DNA of 64,000 nucleotides from Paragorgia papillata (taxonomy: Eukaryota; Cnidaria; Anthozoa; Scleralcyonacea; Coralliidae). A model generated the notes under the pieces. That model was not told the origin of the DNA. It ran no database searches and saw nothing but the letters and a program-made list of their open reading frames with translations. Of this stretch, positions 10,730 to 23,204 are shown piece after piece; the stretch's first letter is position 1; each line of letters opens with the position of its first letter. Location of the stretch: positions 62,001 to 126,000 of the forward strand of contig JAWNZC010000111.1 of assembly GCA_035771165.1 (NCBI GenBank), read 5' to 3'. Position numbers and translations under genes: made by a program.

Positions 10730-12697
10730 GTGGTTGATTTTATGAGGAGCAGATTACTTGTACCAGAGCCCGATATCTTCTCAAAAATCCCTAAGCTGAA
10801 ATTGAAAACCTTTTCATCCAAGACAAAGAAAGTTAAAGTCAGTCCAGCAAAAGGTGCTGAAGAGTCACGCTTAAGAATAACTGCAACCTGTTTGCCCGAA
10901 TGCTCTTGTTGGCCCAAAGTAGAAATGTGGATGTGCGGGAAGTTCTGTCATTTTCCTTTTCATCCAAGACAAAGAAAGTTAAAGTCAGTCCAGCAAAAGG
11001 TGCTGAAGTCACGCTTAAGAATAACTGCAACCTGTTTGCCCGAATGACCTTGTTGGCCCAAAGTAGAAATGTGGACATGCGGGAAGTTCTGTTATTTTCT
11101 TTGGGTCCATTTCCCTTATCACGTTCCACCGAGATGGGCACCTTGCATGTCTTGTCATATATATATATATAATCTTGTCATGGGCACCTTGCATGTCAAC
11201 AAAAAAGCAAGCTGATGACATTAATCGAATAGAGCGTCCAGAATCACACTGTGGATAGTATCCCTGAGGGAAATGCTTTTGTTGTTGGTGGAATGGCAAT
11301 CATACAGGCAACCAAGAAGCTACCTATATAATTTGGAGAATTTGCAGAGCAGTTGTTCACAAGAATAGTAAAGCTGGGAGTCCATCACAAATCTTCACGT
11401 GTCGATTTTGTCATTGACAGGTATCCAGATGTGAGCATGAAAGACCTGGAGCAAAATACACGAGCAAGTACTTGGTGGATTGGCAGATGTCAATATCTAT
11501 GGAGCTGAACAGAAACTACCAGCACAATGGGGCATGTTTCTTAAGTATGGTCTAAACAAAGAAGCATTGGTCCGGTTTTTATTTGAACACTGGTGTACAT
11601 ACAAATCCATGATGTTGAACGGTATTATGTCTGTTTGCCATGATGATCTGTGTCATCGCCTAGTACCAGCACTTAATAATACACCTATCATTGTTGGAGA
11701 AATGACCGAATTGTCTTGCGACCACAAAGAAGCAGACACCAGGATGCTACTTCATGCATCCCATGCATCTCAGTCATACGGAAACATTTTGATAAAGAGC
11801 CTGGATACATATGTCTTCATCATCCTGCTTCATTTTTTACTGTTTTTCGAGACAGGTATCAAAGATAAGGCTCGTATCATAGATGTCACTTGTGTTCTAC
11901 AGCAGATTGGTGAGAATAAATGCAAAGCATTAATTGGATTTCATGCATTTACAGGTGAGCAATGATTAGTTTGATCACTTGCATGATGATGTTTTTCACT
12001 TTATTTAACTACAACTTCCCACCTAGAATGCTTTTCCAGGAATTCGCTATCTAATTTAGCTAGGAGACTGACAAAGCGATCTGGTAGTTGAATGATGTCA
12101 TCAGCAAACGTGTGGTCTATTGATCATTTGATTTAAGTTTGTGTTTCATTAAAAGCTTGGAAACAGTGAATCCTTTGTGACAAAATACACTTTTTGTAAC
12201 AAGTTTTACACATTTCATTTTCTTAATATTCCAAGGTTGGGATTCTACCAGCTCATTTTATGGTCACAGGAAGATATCAACTTGGAAAGTAGTTTCAAAT
12301 GACCAAACATCACTCAACACACTTATACAATTTGGAAATGATTTTAACGTTGATGAGCCACTTGAGAAGAACCTTGAATCACTCAAGGTACAATATATTC
12401 AGGATGGGTAAATTCTCTGATGCAGCCTTGCCCCCAAACAAGGATTGCCTCTCAAAGCACATCCACCATGCAAATTACCAGGCAGCAATATGGAAAAGAG
12501 CAACACTACCAATGATGAATGCACCAATACCAACTAACCATGGGTGGAAGATATACGAGAATGGAAATATTGCTGTGGTATGGATGGCCAACAAATGTGC
12601 TCCTGATGTACTGTTAAAAGATTGCAACTGTAAATGTAAAACAGGCTGCATAACCTTGAGATGCTCCTGCAAAAGAGCAACAAATCGTCAAATATGA
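10730..12697 (+). pseudogene. FEN/PIN-like repeat-family gene, broken
   Basis: Scattered plus-strand pieces belong to one gene. They are an N-terminal block (VDFMRSRLLVPEPDIFSKIP, 10733), a middle block open from 11480 to 11965, and a C-terminal block (12299-12697). The middle block has DHKEADTRMLLHA and, further on, a SLDTYVFII segment, an acidic arrangement that resembles FEN/PIN-type nucleases. The usual second acidic residue in the last motif appears to be Tyr. The C-terminal block has a Trp-Lys-Arg motif (NYQAAIWKR) and ends in a Cys cluster (CNCKCKTGCITLRCSC). Frameshifts, a duplicated 146-bp segment and possible introns break it. I recognise the family as a multicopy invertebrate one but cannot name it. 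Nuclease function is inference. Confidence 0.4.
10811..11100 (+). repeat. Tandem duplication of a 146-bp coding segment
   Basis: A unit starting TTTTCATCCAAGACAAAGAA occurs at 10811-10956 and again at 10957-11100 with a few substitutions and a 2-base length difference. The length difference changes the frame, so the duplication disrupts the surrounding gene fragment. Confidence 0.9.
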
Positions 12698-12699
12698 GT

Positions 12700-13470
12700 T
12701 ACATTTATTGAACGTCTTACCTTTGACAACTTATGAATCAATTCACAAACCTGGATGACTGGATTTTCAACTCGTACGGCTTGGCAAGTTAGCAAATACT
12801 TCGTGCATTAAAATTCAAGTAAACTCATTACACCACAGCCTATAGTATTGTGGGCTCGCATTGCCCGAACCTCAGCGAAGCTTGCTTCGGAAACGATATG
12901 CCCCGATGGTAAAATAGAATAAAAATAGAGAAAGGGAGGAAACCTCTTAACGTTCAATCGTTCGATGTGCACCGCAACACCTGGTGACGGAAGTGCACAA
13001 ATACTGGAAGCGAACGGGTATTGACCCCACTTGACCGTTGGTAATTTCAAAATATCCGGTGGAGGGAGATTTCAAAACATGGATATTAGGTCTGTTCTGA
13101 AAAGGCACGCACAAATAGAAAACCCACTAGAGCGGAAAAATTGAAAACATCAAACAGAGAAACACATCTTTTTGTTTCTAAATGGTAAGATCTTTGAATA
13201 AGTGCATTCGTACATGTACGTAAACATATTTCGTTCGACGATCTGATCGTACTTATTAGAACTTTAATTAAATTTCATGCGTAATATGAGTCGATCCCTC
13301 GATGCATATATTTAGAAACAAGGGTATTCTAGATCTTATATTCAAGCTAATAAATTAGCATTGACTTCGACTAATTTGAGTTCGATGTTTGGCTATTACA
13401 CGGAGACAAATTTTATTTGCAGGCTTGCGATGAACTACCGAGCTGACAGTCAATATTGCACAACAATAAA
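12700..13470. other. No gene seen
   Basis: About 770 bp without a supportable ORF between two transposon-related remnants. Confidence 0.4.
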
Positions 13471-13479
13471 ATCGATCTG

Positions 13480-15102
13480 GAAGACTACCAAAGCAGCTGT
13501 TTGGAGAAAGAAAATTTTGACGTAAACGTTTTCGAACTACTGTAGGTAGAATTTTGAAAGAGGTATTTCCAGATGCAAAGAGAATACAAAGGAGTGTCAA
13601 CGGGACCAGAACGTGGCTATACCCGATAAATAAAGCAAAGGTTCAATGGGAATTTTACAGCTGAATTTGCAAACCGAACTGATGATTTTTTGGAGTGGGT
13701 AAAAATCCCATCCCAAGATTTGTGTGATGGTCACAGGGTGGTTCAAGAAGTAAAGATATTTAAGGATTGGGCATTTACTGTTAACATTAATAGCAGAGAG
13801 ATCACTAAAGAAACCATGGGCATCTTAGGGTTAGGCTCTTCGAAAAGAACAGTACGTTACCTTTTCAATGTTTTGAGTCAAAATGTATTGTGTAAAGGAT
13901 TCCTGGTACCTACAAAACAAATTGCCAAGGACGCAAAGGGAAATACAACCGGGATTACCGAGGAATGGCGCAGCCGTGTAGATGGGACCGCTGTATTGCA
14001 TCTACGCTCTCTTACCTGCCAAGTTTTACTCCAGAAAAATTACAAACGAAGCTCTAGTCTATTGTGCGATAATTGCTCACTTAAATTAAAATAAATTGTT
14101 CAATCACCTGCGCAGAAGATTCGAGGTCCGTTCAAAATAAAAGAGAGAGCTACATGTCTGAAGAGGAATTAAGAGATAAACTGCATCAAGAGCAAACTCG
14201 CAGAAGAAACGCCGAAAGAAGGATAAAGTACTTGAAGGATAAAGTAGAAAATGAAATGAAAGAATTTGTAGAAGAGGATCACAACGACTTCCTGCATATG
14301 TTCTACAAGGTGGAGCAAGAATCATTAAGCGAGGATATGAAGGTATTCTGGGAAGCACAAGAAAAGGCTTTGTTACAAAAAAATTAAAAGGGCTACAGGT
14401 GGCATCCAAAGTAAGTTTTTACAAGTTATATTAAAACAAGTATATAGTTTGTTTTGTTTGAGGGCAACTCTGCTTGATGTGCAACAGGATTATATATTGA
14501 CTTCTACAGATTATTAGTGTCCATGCAGTAGCACTGTGTCTTCTTATACCACATCTGATAAGACATACTGTCAAGTGCTGACCACTTCAAATGATTTAAA
14601 ACAACTTATGCTTTTCTGAAAAATAATTTCTGAGAGATTAACAACGTACAGTCCTATGAGACTGATGCAGACTTAAGTGAGAACCCTCAGTAACCAAGGA
14701 AACAAGTAAGTGGTTTTGTGTTTGGGGTTTCCCCAGCGGATTTCCCTCACCCACCTTAATTTTTAAAAAAAAAATCGCGATGTTATTTACAATACACTGA
14801 TACAGGGAAAATTTGATTTATTTCTTTTCACAGAATTGTGCATGTCAATATGGAACCGAAGCCCCGAGGCCTATAATGAACTACGAGAAAGCGGTATGCT
14901 GGTATTGCCATCTGGCAGGCTCTTGCGAATGTATAAGGACTTCTGTGCACAAAACCCTGGCTTCAATGAATCTGTAGGGCAGTGGATTAGACAAGAGTCT
15001 ATTAAAAGAAAGATTGGCCCTGAACGAAAAGAGGGAGGTGTCATCCTAGATGAAATGGCAATACAGATATGTCTGCATAGCTTCGTCACTGCCTGTTTTT
15101 AA
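13480..15102 (+). pseudogene. P-element-like transposase remnant
   Basis: I group several plus-strand pieces. A short coding piece lies near 13490-13640 (RTTVGRILKEVFPDAKRIQ). A 134-codon ORF (13690-14094) has IFKDWAFTVNINSREITKET and ends in LRSLTCQVLL plus CDNC. A 77-codon coiled coil (14154-14387) is rich in Glu/Lys. A piece at 14836-15102 has ESGMLVLPSGRLLRMYKD and GGVILDEMAIQ. The last piece matches the start of the RNase H-like catalytic core of P-element/THAP9-type transposases, where the Asp of DEM is the first catalytic residue. A coiled coil before the core also fits. No THAP finger was found and the rest of the core is absent. The assignment of the first pieces to the same gene is inference from order and strand. 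Confidence 0.45.
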
Positions 15103-15310
15103 CTCGGCGTCTCTATTTTAATTCATCCCCTCCAAGGCTAGGGTTTTCCCCAAAGGTGAATAGAATCGTCTGGCGTTAGCCAGAATAAAATACTACGTAC
15201 CTATGGGGACAGGACAGAGTGAAACTAGCTTGTACTAAATTGGATGTTTACTACCTGATTAATAAAAAATTTGTTTTTTATTATTAGTCTGTGTCCAGAC
15301 CCCATATTCC

Positions 15311-15360
15311 ATAAGATAAATATATTAATTATAAGATAAATATATTAATTATGAGATAAA
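15311..15360. repeat. Tandem 20-bp AT-rich repeat
   Basis: ATAAGATAAATATATTAATT occurs twice in a row (15311-15330, 15331-15350), followed by a partial third copy. Confidence 0.9.
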
Positions 15361-15897
15361 TTATTTAAACGTTGTTTATTTCTGTTTGTTTAGTCATAAT
15401 AGTCTTGTCTTATCTGGACACTATCAGTAAAGTAATAATTAAGCCATATTATGTCGTCCATATCCGTAAGAGCACCCTCATTCACAACAAATGGCCATTG
15501 TTTGTACATGTAATCACCGAAATGACAAAGGTGCCTGAGCTAGTATGGGGTTTCAAATGTAAAATTTAAAAAATTATTTCTGACCAGTATGTGTTAATTT
15601 AACCGTAATTTATGTAAATAATTCACTATTTACAAATAATTTAGATGAGGTAAACTGTCTATGGACTGAAATCATTAATGTGGAACAGGGAACTCAGAGA
15701 ATAATGGCTGGCATATGTGCTATCAGATTTCAATTTCAAAATGCCATCATTCCACAACCGGCTCCCAACTTGACCATGTACAGTAAGCTCAGTCGGTGGA
15801 GTGTCGGACAAGTAAATTAAAGGTTGCCAGTTTGAATAATAGAATTGAATAATAGTTAGAATTCCTCTACTCACTTCGCCTGCGTAGGTGGCGGTTT

Positions 15898-15930
15898 TAA
15901 GGGGTTGGGGGCTGGGGGCTTGGCGGTTTG
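15898..15930 (+). other. G-rich tract, possible G-quadruplex
   Basis: Runs GGGG, GGGGG and GGGGG are separated by two-base loops, followed by weaker GG runs. Three strong runs are present; a fourth would need a longer loop. No gene is adjacent to say what it might regulate. Confidence 0.4.
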
Positions 15931-16262
15931 GTCGGAAAAAGCGGGCTAGGGCAAAAAAGCTGCCGAAAGAGAAGGGGCTGGCGAAGGGTGTTTGAATTAC
16001 GCCCCCGGCGCCCCCAAAGTTCAATCTACTTATAAATAACCAATCATATTGTCTTTGTAATATGATAACTTGCACGTTGCTTTCAAAACAAACTAAGTTT
16101 ACTATCGAGTATATTTCACGTGTGAATCTGTCAAACTCACTTGTGTGTGGCAAATGCAAACGCCAACGAAAAAGGTCAAGAAAGGGAGAAAATCAAACGT
16201 TGAAAGTGCCAGCGATTTCGGCAGATTGTGAAATTGTGCCCTGAAAATCAAGTTCGGAGATT

Positions 16263-16748
16263 TTGAAAGAATATCTTACATTTCAACCGAAAATCTCTTC
16301 AAGAATACAAAGGGTTGTGAGTAAAGAGAAAATTCTACAGGAGCTGTGTAGTGAACTAGGATTTCTGGTGGAAAAGTCTTCTAATTATTCTGAACGAGTT
16401 TGTAAATTATGTGCGCGAAAAATAAGGAATGCCCATGAACTTTACAACTATATTAAAACCAGGCTAGGCAACGCAAAGCCTTGGCAAGACCCAGCGAATA
16501 AAGAGGATACAATCAACGACTCTCCTGGCGCCGCAAATAGATTTAAGCGACATTTACCGTCAACTGTTTGTTCTCCTGATCGTAGCCCACAGGCGAGGAA
16601 AGGCTTGCAATCCAGAGAACGTAGTATCAAATCGAAAAAAACCTTGACATTTGTGAGTATATCAAGTGCGCAATCAGCCACCGAGAATAATACTCCAGAC
16701 GAAATTCTCTCAGCAGTGAACGTCACTTGCCAAACTATTACTCCTTGA
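16263..16748 (+). CDS. Small Cys-containing protein, family unknown
   Basis: 161 codons, closed upstream by a stop and ending at 16748. The N-terminal half looks like a small folded domain: KISSRIQRVVSKEKILQELC followed by ERVCKLCARKIRNAHELYNY, with a CxxC that could bind zinc together with upstream Cys. The C-terminal half is Ser/Thr/Pro-rich and looks disordered. It may be the first exon of a larger gene that has lost its other parts; the RecQ-type pseudogene begins 360 bp downstream on the same strand. I do not recognise a named family with confidence. Confidence 0.35.
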   Translation: MKEYLTFQPKISSRIQRVVSKEKILQELCSELGFLVEKSSNYSERVCKLCARKIRNAHELYNYIKTRLGNAKPWQDPANKEDTINDSPGAANRFKRHLPSTVCSPDRSPQARKGLQSRERSIKSKKTLTFVSISSAQSATENNTPDEILSAVNVTCQTITP

Positions 16749-16761
16749 AGTACCCTGGGTG

Positions 16762-16850
16762 CCAGAGGTTCTTCCACGCTCGTAGGGACAATGGGGATAC
16801 GGGAGGACACCAGGCGGTAAATTTTCAAGGCGAGCGGGAAGAACCTCTGG
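16762..16850. repeat. Fold-back inverted repeat
   Basis: Arms 16762-16782 and 16831-16850 are inverted copies (CCAGAGGTTCTTCC against GGAAGAACCTCTGG, extended to CGCTCG/CGAGCG with one base missing). They are separated by 48 bp. It could be a MITE or one end of a transposon. Confidence 0.75.
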
Positions 16851-17110
16851 AACACCGAGCCGTTTCTCTGATCGCGCCGAGCCAATGAAAAGGTTGTCTG
16901 GGTCAGTACGTTCCAAAATCTGGACGTAAGACGTTGATTGGTCAAGCGAAGGATTTTTTTTAACAATAAAGTTTCATTGGCTATCGCACATCTCGGTATG
17001 ATATTATGACATCGTCTAGAAGGTGCAGTTCCTTGCTTGTATATTATTTATTCTCTCTGGCCTACAGTACTTTAACTTCACGTTGATATACAAGTCACAC
17101 TTTTTTTGGA

Positions 17111-19572
17111 ATGCCTTTACTCTCTCGTGAGGATTTTTTTGATTGCGTGGGAAAAGTCTTGAATCGTTTTTCCGGAGTAAATAAGCTCAACGAGCATCAA
17201 AGCGACTGCCTGTTCAGCTTCATGCAGCGACGAGACGTCTTCGCCATTTTGCCAACCGGTTTTGGCAAGTCGTTGATCTTTCAACTTGTACCATGGTTAT
17301 GTTTGGAGCTGCACAACCTTGGCTACACTCAGTTCCCTAAAAGTGGAATAATCTTGGTGATATGCCCGTTGGTTGCCCTAATTGAATCGCACGTGAATGA
17401 ATTAAAGAAAAGGGGGGTTTCGTGTGTCTGTCTATCCAGTGAGGAAGGGATCCAAAACAAGTCTAAAGTACTTGATGGAGAGTATTCTTTTGTGTTTGCG
17501 AATCCTGAATCTGTGATTCTCAACGACGACTGGCGAAAAATGCTACAGAGTCCGGTCTGTCAAGAAAGTTTTTTGGAATTGTTACTGACGAGGCACATGT
17601 TATTCCAAAATGGTAAGTTTGATCACTGACTTAAATTATGTTATTGCATTAACATATTTGACACTTATTAGCCGTGCACCAATTCATTACTTCTCTAAAC
17701 ATTATTTACAAGCGAGTATTGTTAAAGTTTTGTAGTGGATTGTACTGGGCTATTGTATTTATGGACTATACAGGGTGTATGCAAATAAATGCACTTATTT
17801 AAATATACTGACACCTCAAATCTTTTGATGTCAACTAACTTAATTCCTTGTTGACTGAGAATTCTCTCTTGGGAGCAATTTTGGAAGACCCATCCTCTTT
17901 TGAAACCAAGATTAAAGGCAGAAACACAACCCAAAAAGTTCCAAAATCTCTATAAATCCTAATAATTAACAATAACATGTCATGCAAATATTGAAAGTGT
18001 AAAATTTCTGGCATTTGCCAGGGGTAAAGACTGAGATATGTTTCAGCGTCAGAAGACTGATTATTAAGTCTTTGAAAACTTGCATGGTGATAATAATATT
18101 CAAGATATAAAGTTTTGTGGAAACACCATGTACTGTATATTTATTCACTAAGCTTTTGGCCTGTTGTGGGCCTGATCAAGGCCTGAGTCAACTAGCCAAA
18201 AGCTTAGCAAATAAATATTAAACGTGGTGTTTCCACACAAGACTGATTATTGTTTGACATAATATATTTTGGAATTTTTCTTATTTAGGGGAATTGGAAA
18301 TTCAAAGGAAAAAATAGTGGCATTTCGTGAATGTTTTGGTAGACTTGGAGAGTTAAGGTCCCTAGTGTCTGATGGAACTCCAGTGATTACCCTAACAGCA
18401 ACAGCTACCCAAAAAACAATAAATGACATTACAAAGGCCCTGAATTTAAAGAGCAACCGCCACTTAGTTGCAGTTACCCCAGATCGTCCAAATATTTACC
18501 TCTACAAGGCAAAGGTAAATAATAACTTATTTACAAACACGAGCGTGATTCCTGCCCTAAAATGATTGTATACTGCAAGACAACAAAGGAGTGTGGTCAA
18601 CTTTTCAACTTTTTTAAGGATTCATTAAAGCAGTTTGTGTATGTTGATGGCAAGGAACATATTGCAGAAAACATGCTTATTGGCATGTATCATCACAACA
18701 CCCTTGACAAGTATAAACACCGTGTAATTGAGTCCTTATATAGCCCATCAGGAACTTGCAGAGTTGTGTTTGCAACAAATGCTTTGGGCATGGGGATTAA
18801 CTTCTCTGATATTAGATATGTTGTGCACTATGGTCCCCCAAGGAACATTGAAGATTTTGTTCAAGAGATTGGACGAGCTGGGCGTGATGGGAAACCTGCT
18901 GTGTCTCTTCTTCTTTACCAAGGAAAGCATCTAAGGAAATGTGACAGGCCAGTGAAGGAGAATGCAAAGAGTGAAAGATGTCAACGAACAATTTTACTTT
19001 CACAATTTAGTAGTGGAAAGAGCAGTGTTGCAGCCGGTCATGACTGCTGCTTATCCTGTCATGAAAAGTGTTTGTGTAATGACAATAGTGTGTGTGGTAA
19101 AGAAATGCCCTTTTTATTTCACAAGGTTCAGCAAGGTTCGATGCAGGCTAAGAAGCCACAAAGGACACGTAAGCTCAGAAATCTTTAACTTCAGTTGCTC
19201 GAAGAGTTGTTGAAAGATTACCAACAACAACTTTTAAGTGCTTGTCCTTCATACTACTTGTCACCTGAGTGTACAACTGGATTTAGTGACACATTAATCA
19301 AATCAGTGCTGTCAAAAGCCAAGTATATATTCGATCTGGAATATATATTAGATCATCTACCTATTTTTAAAGTACAGCATGGAATTGCAATAATACAAAT
19401 GTTTGCAGAGGTATTCGAAGACTTTGAAGTTCAAATTGATCCGAAATATCTAAAGATGTCTGCAACAACTGATGTATTTTGTAGTCAGTATGACATGGAA
19501 TATGGTGGAAACTACGTTGAAAGTGAAGAGTCTGATGAACCAGAAAGTAGTGACTCAGAAAGTGAACAATGA
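17111..19572 (+). pseudogene. RecQ-type DNA helicase, intron-bearing, decayed
   Basis: Exon 1 (17111-17611) has a RecQ motif 0-like start and Walker A (LPTGFGKSLIFQL). The DEAH motif (VTDEAHVIPKW, about 17585-17610) is reached only after a frameshift in the T6 run near 17565. A donor GTAAGT follows at 17612 and an acceptor TTATTTAG ends at 18288. Exon 2 (18289-18510) has VAFRECFGRLGELRSL and motif III (TLTATAT). The next block (from 18562) has the helicase C domain with motif V (VVFATNALGMGINF) and motif VI (QEIGRAGRDGK), then a Cys cluster for the RecQ zinc site. A TAA at 19186-19188 interrupts the C-terminal part, which runs on in the same frame to 19572 with an acidic tail. Multicopy genes of this type occur in transposon-rich invertebrate genomes. 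Confidence 0.75.
17612..18288 (+). other. Intron of the RecQ-type pseudogene
   Basis: Bounded by GTAAGT and TTATTTAG. It contains imperfect inverted copies of an AAGCTTTTGGC word (18148-18210) and no ORF of note. Confidence 0.6.
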
Positions 19573-20300
19573 AAGAGAAAAAGGTGATGCGATGTTTCAT
19601 TTTATCCTATGCATGAATAGTGTACTACTGACAGTAATAAATAATCACAAATGTTATAATGCTTATTATTTAAGAAATAGAAAATGACCACCTGTGTTTA
19701 TAATAGCCTGATACAAACATGAGAGTGAGTTCAAAGAATTTGAAAGTTTATCTGAACCTGAGCCATAGACGAGGATCATAGACTGAGCCAAACTGACCCG
19801 AGCATTTGCATTTGATTATAATAATTATAAACACAGGGAATCTGTTTTGTCAATATTGCATGAATTACTATATTTTACTGAATAAGCACCACTGATCTCA
19901 ATATAACTTTATGATGTTACTTAAGATCAGTGTTAAGCACCCATACCCAGCAAAGCATCCATCCCTACTTTTAGGGGGGGGGGGGGGGAAGGTCCAGAAG
20001 ACTATTCTCAAAATATGAATAGTCTTGAAGTGCTCATTGCCTGCAAAAGCAAACGTCATTGCCTGCACAAAAGCACCTTTACCCATGTACTGGTAAGTTC
20101 CCATTGCATGTGTCAGCACCCAAACTTCTGTTGGTGAAAATTAAAATGTCAGGGTGCATGCTTACCCAGACAACTAATAATGGTATATCACAAATAATAA
20201 AATACATCAAGTAAAAATTATACATTTTGTTGTTTTACCCTTTTTCATACAGAAGGTCTGACCAAGTTAAAAATCTAATACACGGAGGACTATCAAAACA
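19573..20300. other. Spacer between two convergent genes
   Basis: About 730 bp without a gene, between the 3' ends of the RecQ-type pseudogene and the DUF6589-type gene. It contains a G15 run at 19974-19988. Confidence 0.5.
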
Positions 20301-20304
20301 GTCA

Positions 20305-21472
20305 CTACTGAAAATTTGACAAGTGTTGATTAAGCCATGCATAAAGCTGTCCAAAATTAAGGCAACCTAAAATGTCACGATTAAAGTCTTTAAACTCTTG
20401 ATATTGCCGTTCTTCACAGGGATTATTTGTGAGCAGTTTGCCACGGTTGTGGATTTCATTAAGGAGAATGTTAAAGTCTTTATCCTGTTTGGCCATGATG
20501 TGCTTTCCAGTAGGCTTCTTTATCCCCATTTCTTTGTCAATGTTGGAGAAAATATCTTCAATGGACTCAAGTGATTTGCTGCATCTTTCCGCTGATTTCT
20601 CTGTAACATTGGCACCAAGGCATCGCAACATATCCTTCAGCAATTTGTTGAGATTCTCCAGCCTGAGATCCATTGCAATGTTCTTGCCTTTTCCCCCTTT
20701 ATTGTTGACAGTTCTGTTCTAGATTAAGCTGTGAGCTTGGAATGGGGTTAACAATGCTTTAACACATAACTGCAATTGCAATCCAGCAAATGCGTACTTT
20801 GTGCGCTTAAATACCCTGAATATCAGCATCATGAATTTCCAGCACCTCATGATTCTTTCCTCATCACCTTCTTTTACTGCATCTTCCTTCAAAATTGAAA
20901 ATCAACATACCCATACTCAACCTTGCACGTGCATAATTGTAAGGAGAATCCACTTTTCCCTGATTTGTTTCTGGCTCTTTTGGAGATGATTCCTCCATAG
21001 GAGTGATTGAATGGACTTTGGCCTCATGACTGGTTTTGCATTTTGCATATTTGTACTGCTTTCCACAGATGCTGCAATGGTAAGTGACAGGTACTTGTTG
21101 TGCTTCCCTAATATTAGCTAATTCTTGCTGCAGTCTGTCATGAAATTCTTGTTGGTCATTCATGACATGTTTTTGCAAAATGTGTTTTACCTGTGTGTGC
21201 AGCGATATCCGCCTGTCAGACTTGTTGGCGGACAATACAGATGGTGGTACAAATGTCTCCGCTTTGTCTTCAATATTTTCCATCCCAAAGTGATGCATTG
21301 TTGCAGCAGATATGTATGCAGCATTCTCAAAGTTAACAAATGACTTACAGTAATTAAAGTTGTCCAAAACATTCTTAGTTTTGGCATTTACATTGTTTAC
21401 TGCATTCATGTTACTGCACATTGTTCCAATGTCACTGGACGAAGATAGTTTGAACAAGATGTCATACAAGAC
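20305..21472 (-). pseudogene. DUF6589-type protein, C-terminal exon
   Basis: The last exon of a minus-strand gene starts after an acceptor (CTCATTGCAG) at 21472. The first part (to 20864) includes LYDILFKLSSSSDIGTMCSN and a C2H2-like finger (CSICGKQYKYAKCKTSHEAK, with a following His). A frameshift near 20880 and an in-frame TAG near 20717 precede the final 122 codons (20673-20305), which are Lys/Glu-rich and end in FKDFNRDILGCLNF. DUF6589 proteins occur in many copies in fungi and invertebrates; a transposase-like role is suspected but not known to me. Upstream exons are at 22193-22474 or its duplicate at 31020-31301, and at 32526-32928. Confidence 0.6.
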
Positions 21473-22192
21473 CTGCAATGAGAGAATTATAATTGATTAA
21501 TCTAAACATTACTCGATTAGATGTAAGTTGTAATTGACTCTTAATGATTACATAATTATGTTGCCTGCAAATAACAGCTTGTAACTTAGAAGAACTGTTT
21601 GAAACTTGAAAAGAGGAATAAACTGTAAATGGAATAGCCTAAATAATTAAAATGATATTCTGGGTATGCACATTAATGGGTATGTTGCTTTGTACCAATT
21701 AACAATACTTTAATTATTTGATTAATCACCACCCCCAAATAAGCCTTGCATATGAGAGCAAAATATTAAAGAGCACCCATTTGAATAAGTGCTGCATTTA
21801 TTCACAACAATGTGGTGCTTATTCAAAGCACTATCACAGACTACACTAGCCTGCGAATGCATACTGTATGTGTATTTAACCAGGGTGGAAAAATAATACA
21901 CATCTGCAATTGCAGGCTAAGACTACCCAAAATAAATAAGAACAAAATATGATTTGGCAAGGACTTTATACTGTAGCAAGTTTATTTAAGACTTTTATTG
22001 CCACAATCAAGCCTATATTTCAAATTAGGTTTTTGCAAAACAAGGTTTCATGATAACAATAAAAGTGTGATGTAACCACCTGCAGTAATCACTAGTAGAA
22101 AAACAACTCCCAATATTTTTGTAAACATCACTAATTATTAATAATCATGGTTAATCGAAGGTGCATGGAATACCCAGGTAGCAGTGCTGTAC
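21473..22192 (-). other. Intron of the DUF6589-type gene
   Basis: No ORF of note. Its part from 21704 onward is the left copy of the 1.46-kb duplication. Confidence 0.5.
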
Positions 22193-23163
22193 CTGATATA
22201 AGAGTCGGATTGTATGCTAGTCTTCTATTTTGGGGATTACTCCTTCTAATCTCTCGTATGTTTTGTCACCATCAGCACGACCTTTTTGGGCATCTCTTGC
22301 TCTTTCTTCTGTAAGTTGGTCACCACCAAGAAAAACTTCAGCCATTACAGAAAAATGTTGACCACCATCATTGGAGACAATTTTCTCTGCTGGGACATAC
22401 TTGTGAACTTCTGATAGGATGTCAATCATCTCCTCATTCAAGTTCTCATTCTTGAACAGCAACCCCAGTGGTTCCTATAATTCAATGTGTAATTATTTTT
22501 TGAGATGATACTGAATATGCAAATTGCTTCATTAAAGGACAAATTTCTCAATGTGCCTGAAATTAATGCTCCAGTGCGTTATTTTTTTTTGCTTTAGTGC
22601 CGTACAGTAGTGCACGTTATTTAGTAAAGTGCAGTTTAGCAGACCCCTTAAAAAAATTATGAATATTGCAGCTGGCTCGATAGTGGTGGAAAGTGCTCTC
22701 TCTTGGTAGGAAATTAAAATCCTATGGTACTAGCCATACAGTAGTTGGATCATTCCTGCATATTATTTAATTATTTTAAGTCCAAAGGTTTTCAACTACC
22801 AGTACTAAGTCATCTTCAGGACTGTTTTAGCCCTGAAAATGACTTAGTGGTTGAAAACTTTGGCCTTTTTAATAATAAAATTATTATTATTACCTTGGCT
22901 TTTTAACTAAAACTTTTTAGCTGTGTATTAAATAACAGTGCTGTATTATAAATGCCAGTTATCTGAGATATGTGCCCACTGCCCCCCCCCCCCCCCCACA
23001 CACACAATGTGCCCCCATTTCAAACCAGAAAGAAACCCAAAATTGGTAAGTACTTAACCATACAGCATGACACAACCCTAATCCTAAGTACTGCTTTGAG
23101 GTTCCTTCAAATCAATTCCTCAAATTCTGAAAAATATTTCTTCAAAATGCAGGAGATTGGCAT
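21704..23163. repeat. 1.46-kb direct duplication, left copy
   Basis: Nearly identical to 30530-31997; the differences I saw are single bases and the length of a poly-C run. It carries one exon of the DUF6589-type gene and its flanking introns. The right copy begins at the first base after the BEL-1 LTR. Confidence 0.95.
22193..22474 (-). pseudogene. DUF6589-type middle exon, left copy, with a nonsense codon
   Basis: A 282-bp exon bounded by an AATTATAG-type acceptor and a GTACAG donor on the minus strand. It encodes the GGDQLTEERARDAQ block that marks DUF6589 proteins. A TAG stands near 22217-22219, directly after VIPKIED, seven codons before the donor; the frame is open again after it. The same TAG is in the duplicate exon at 31020-31301. 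Confidence 0.65.
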
Positions 23164-23204
23164 CTGTACTATGATCGAGACAATCATCGAGAGAAGCCTG
23201 TAAC

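Larger units (their letters stand above)
15103..16262. other. No gene seen; simple repeats and a G-rich tract
   Basis: Over 1.1 kb with no supportable ORF. It contains a 20-bp tandem AT-rich repeat (15311-15350) and a G-rich tract (15898-15930). Confidence 0.4.

Noticed and set aside
15659..16159. 166-codon minus-strand ORF
   Set aside because: No motif, and it crosses the G-rich tract with a low-complexity Phe/Ala/Pro reading; no support from neighbours.
16263..16748. THAP or ZAD zinc-finger domain
   Set aside because: Only one clear CxxC is visible and the spacing does not match either family well enough to name it.
16448..16966. 172-codon minus-strand ORF
   Set aside because: It overlaps the better plus-strand ORF and the fold-back repeat and shows no recognisable motif.
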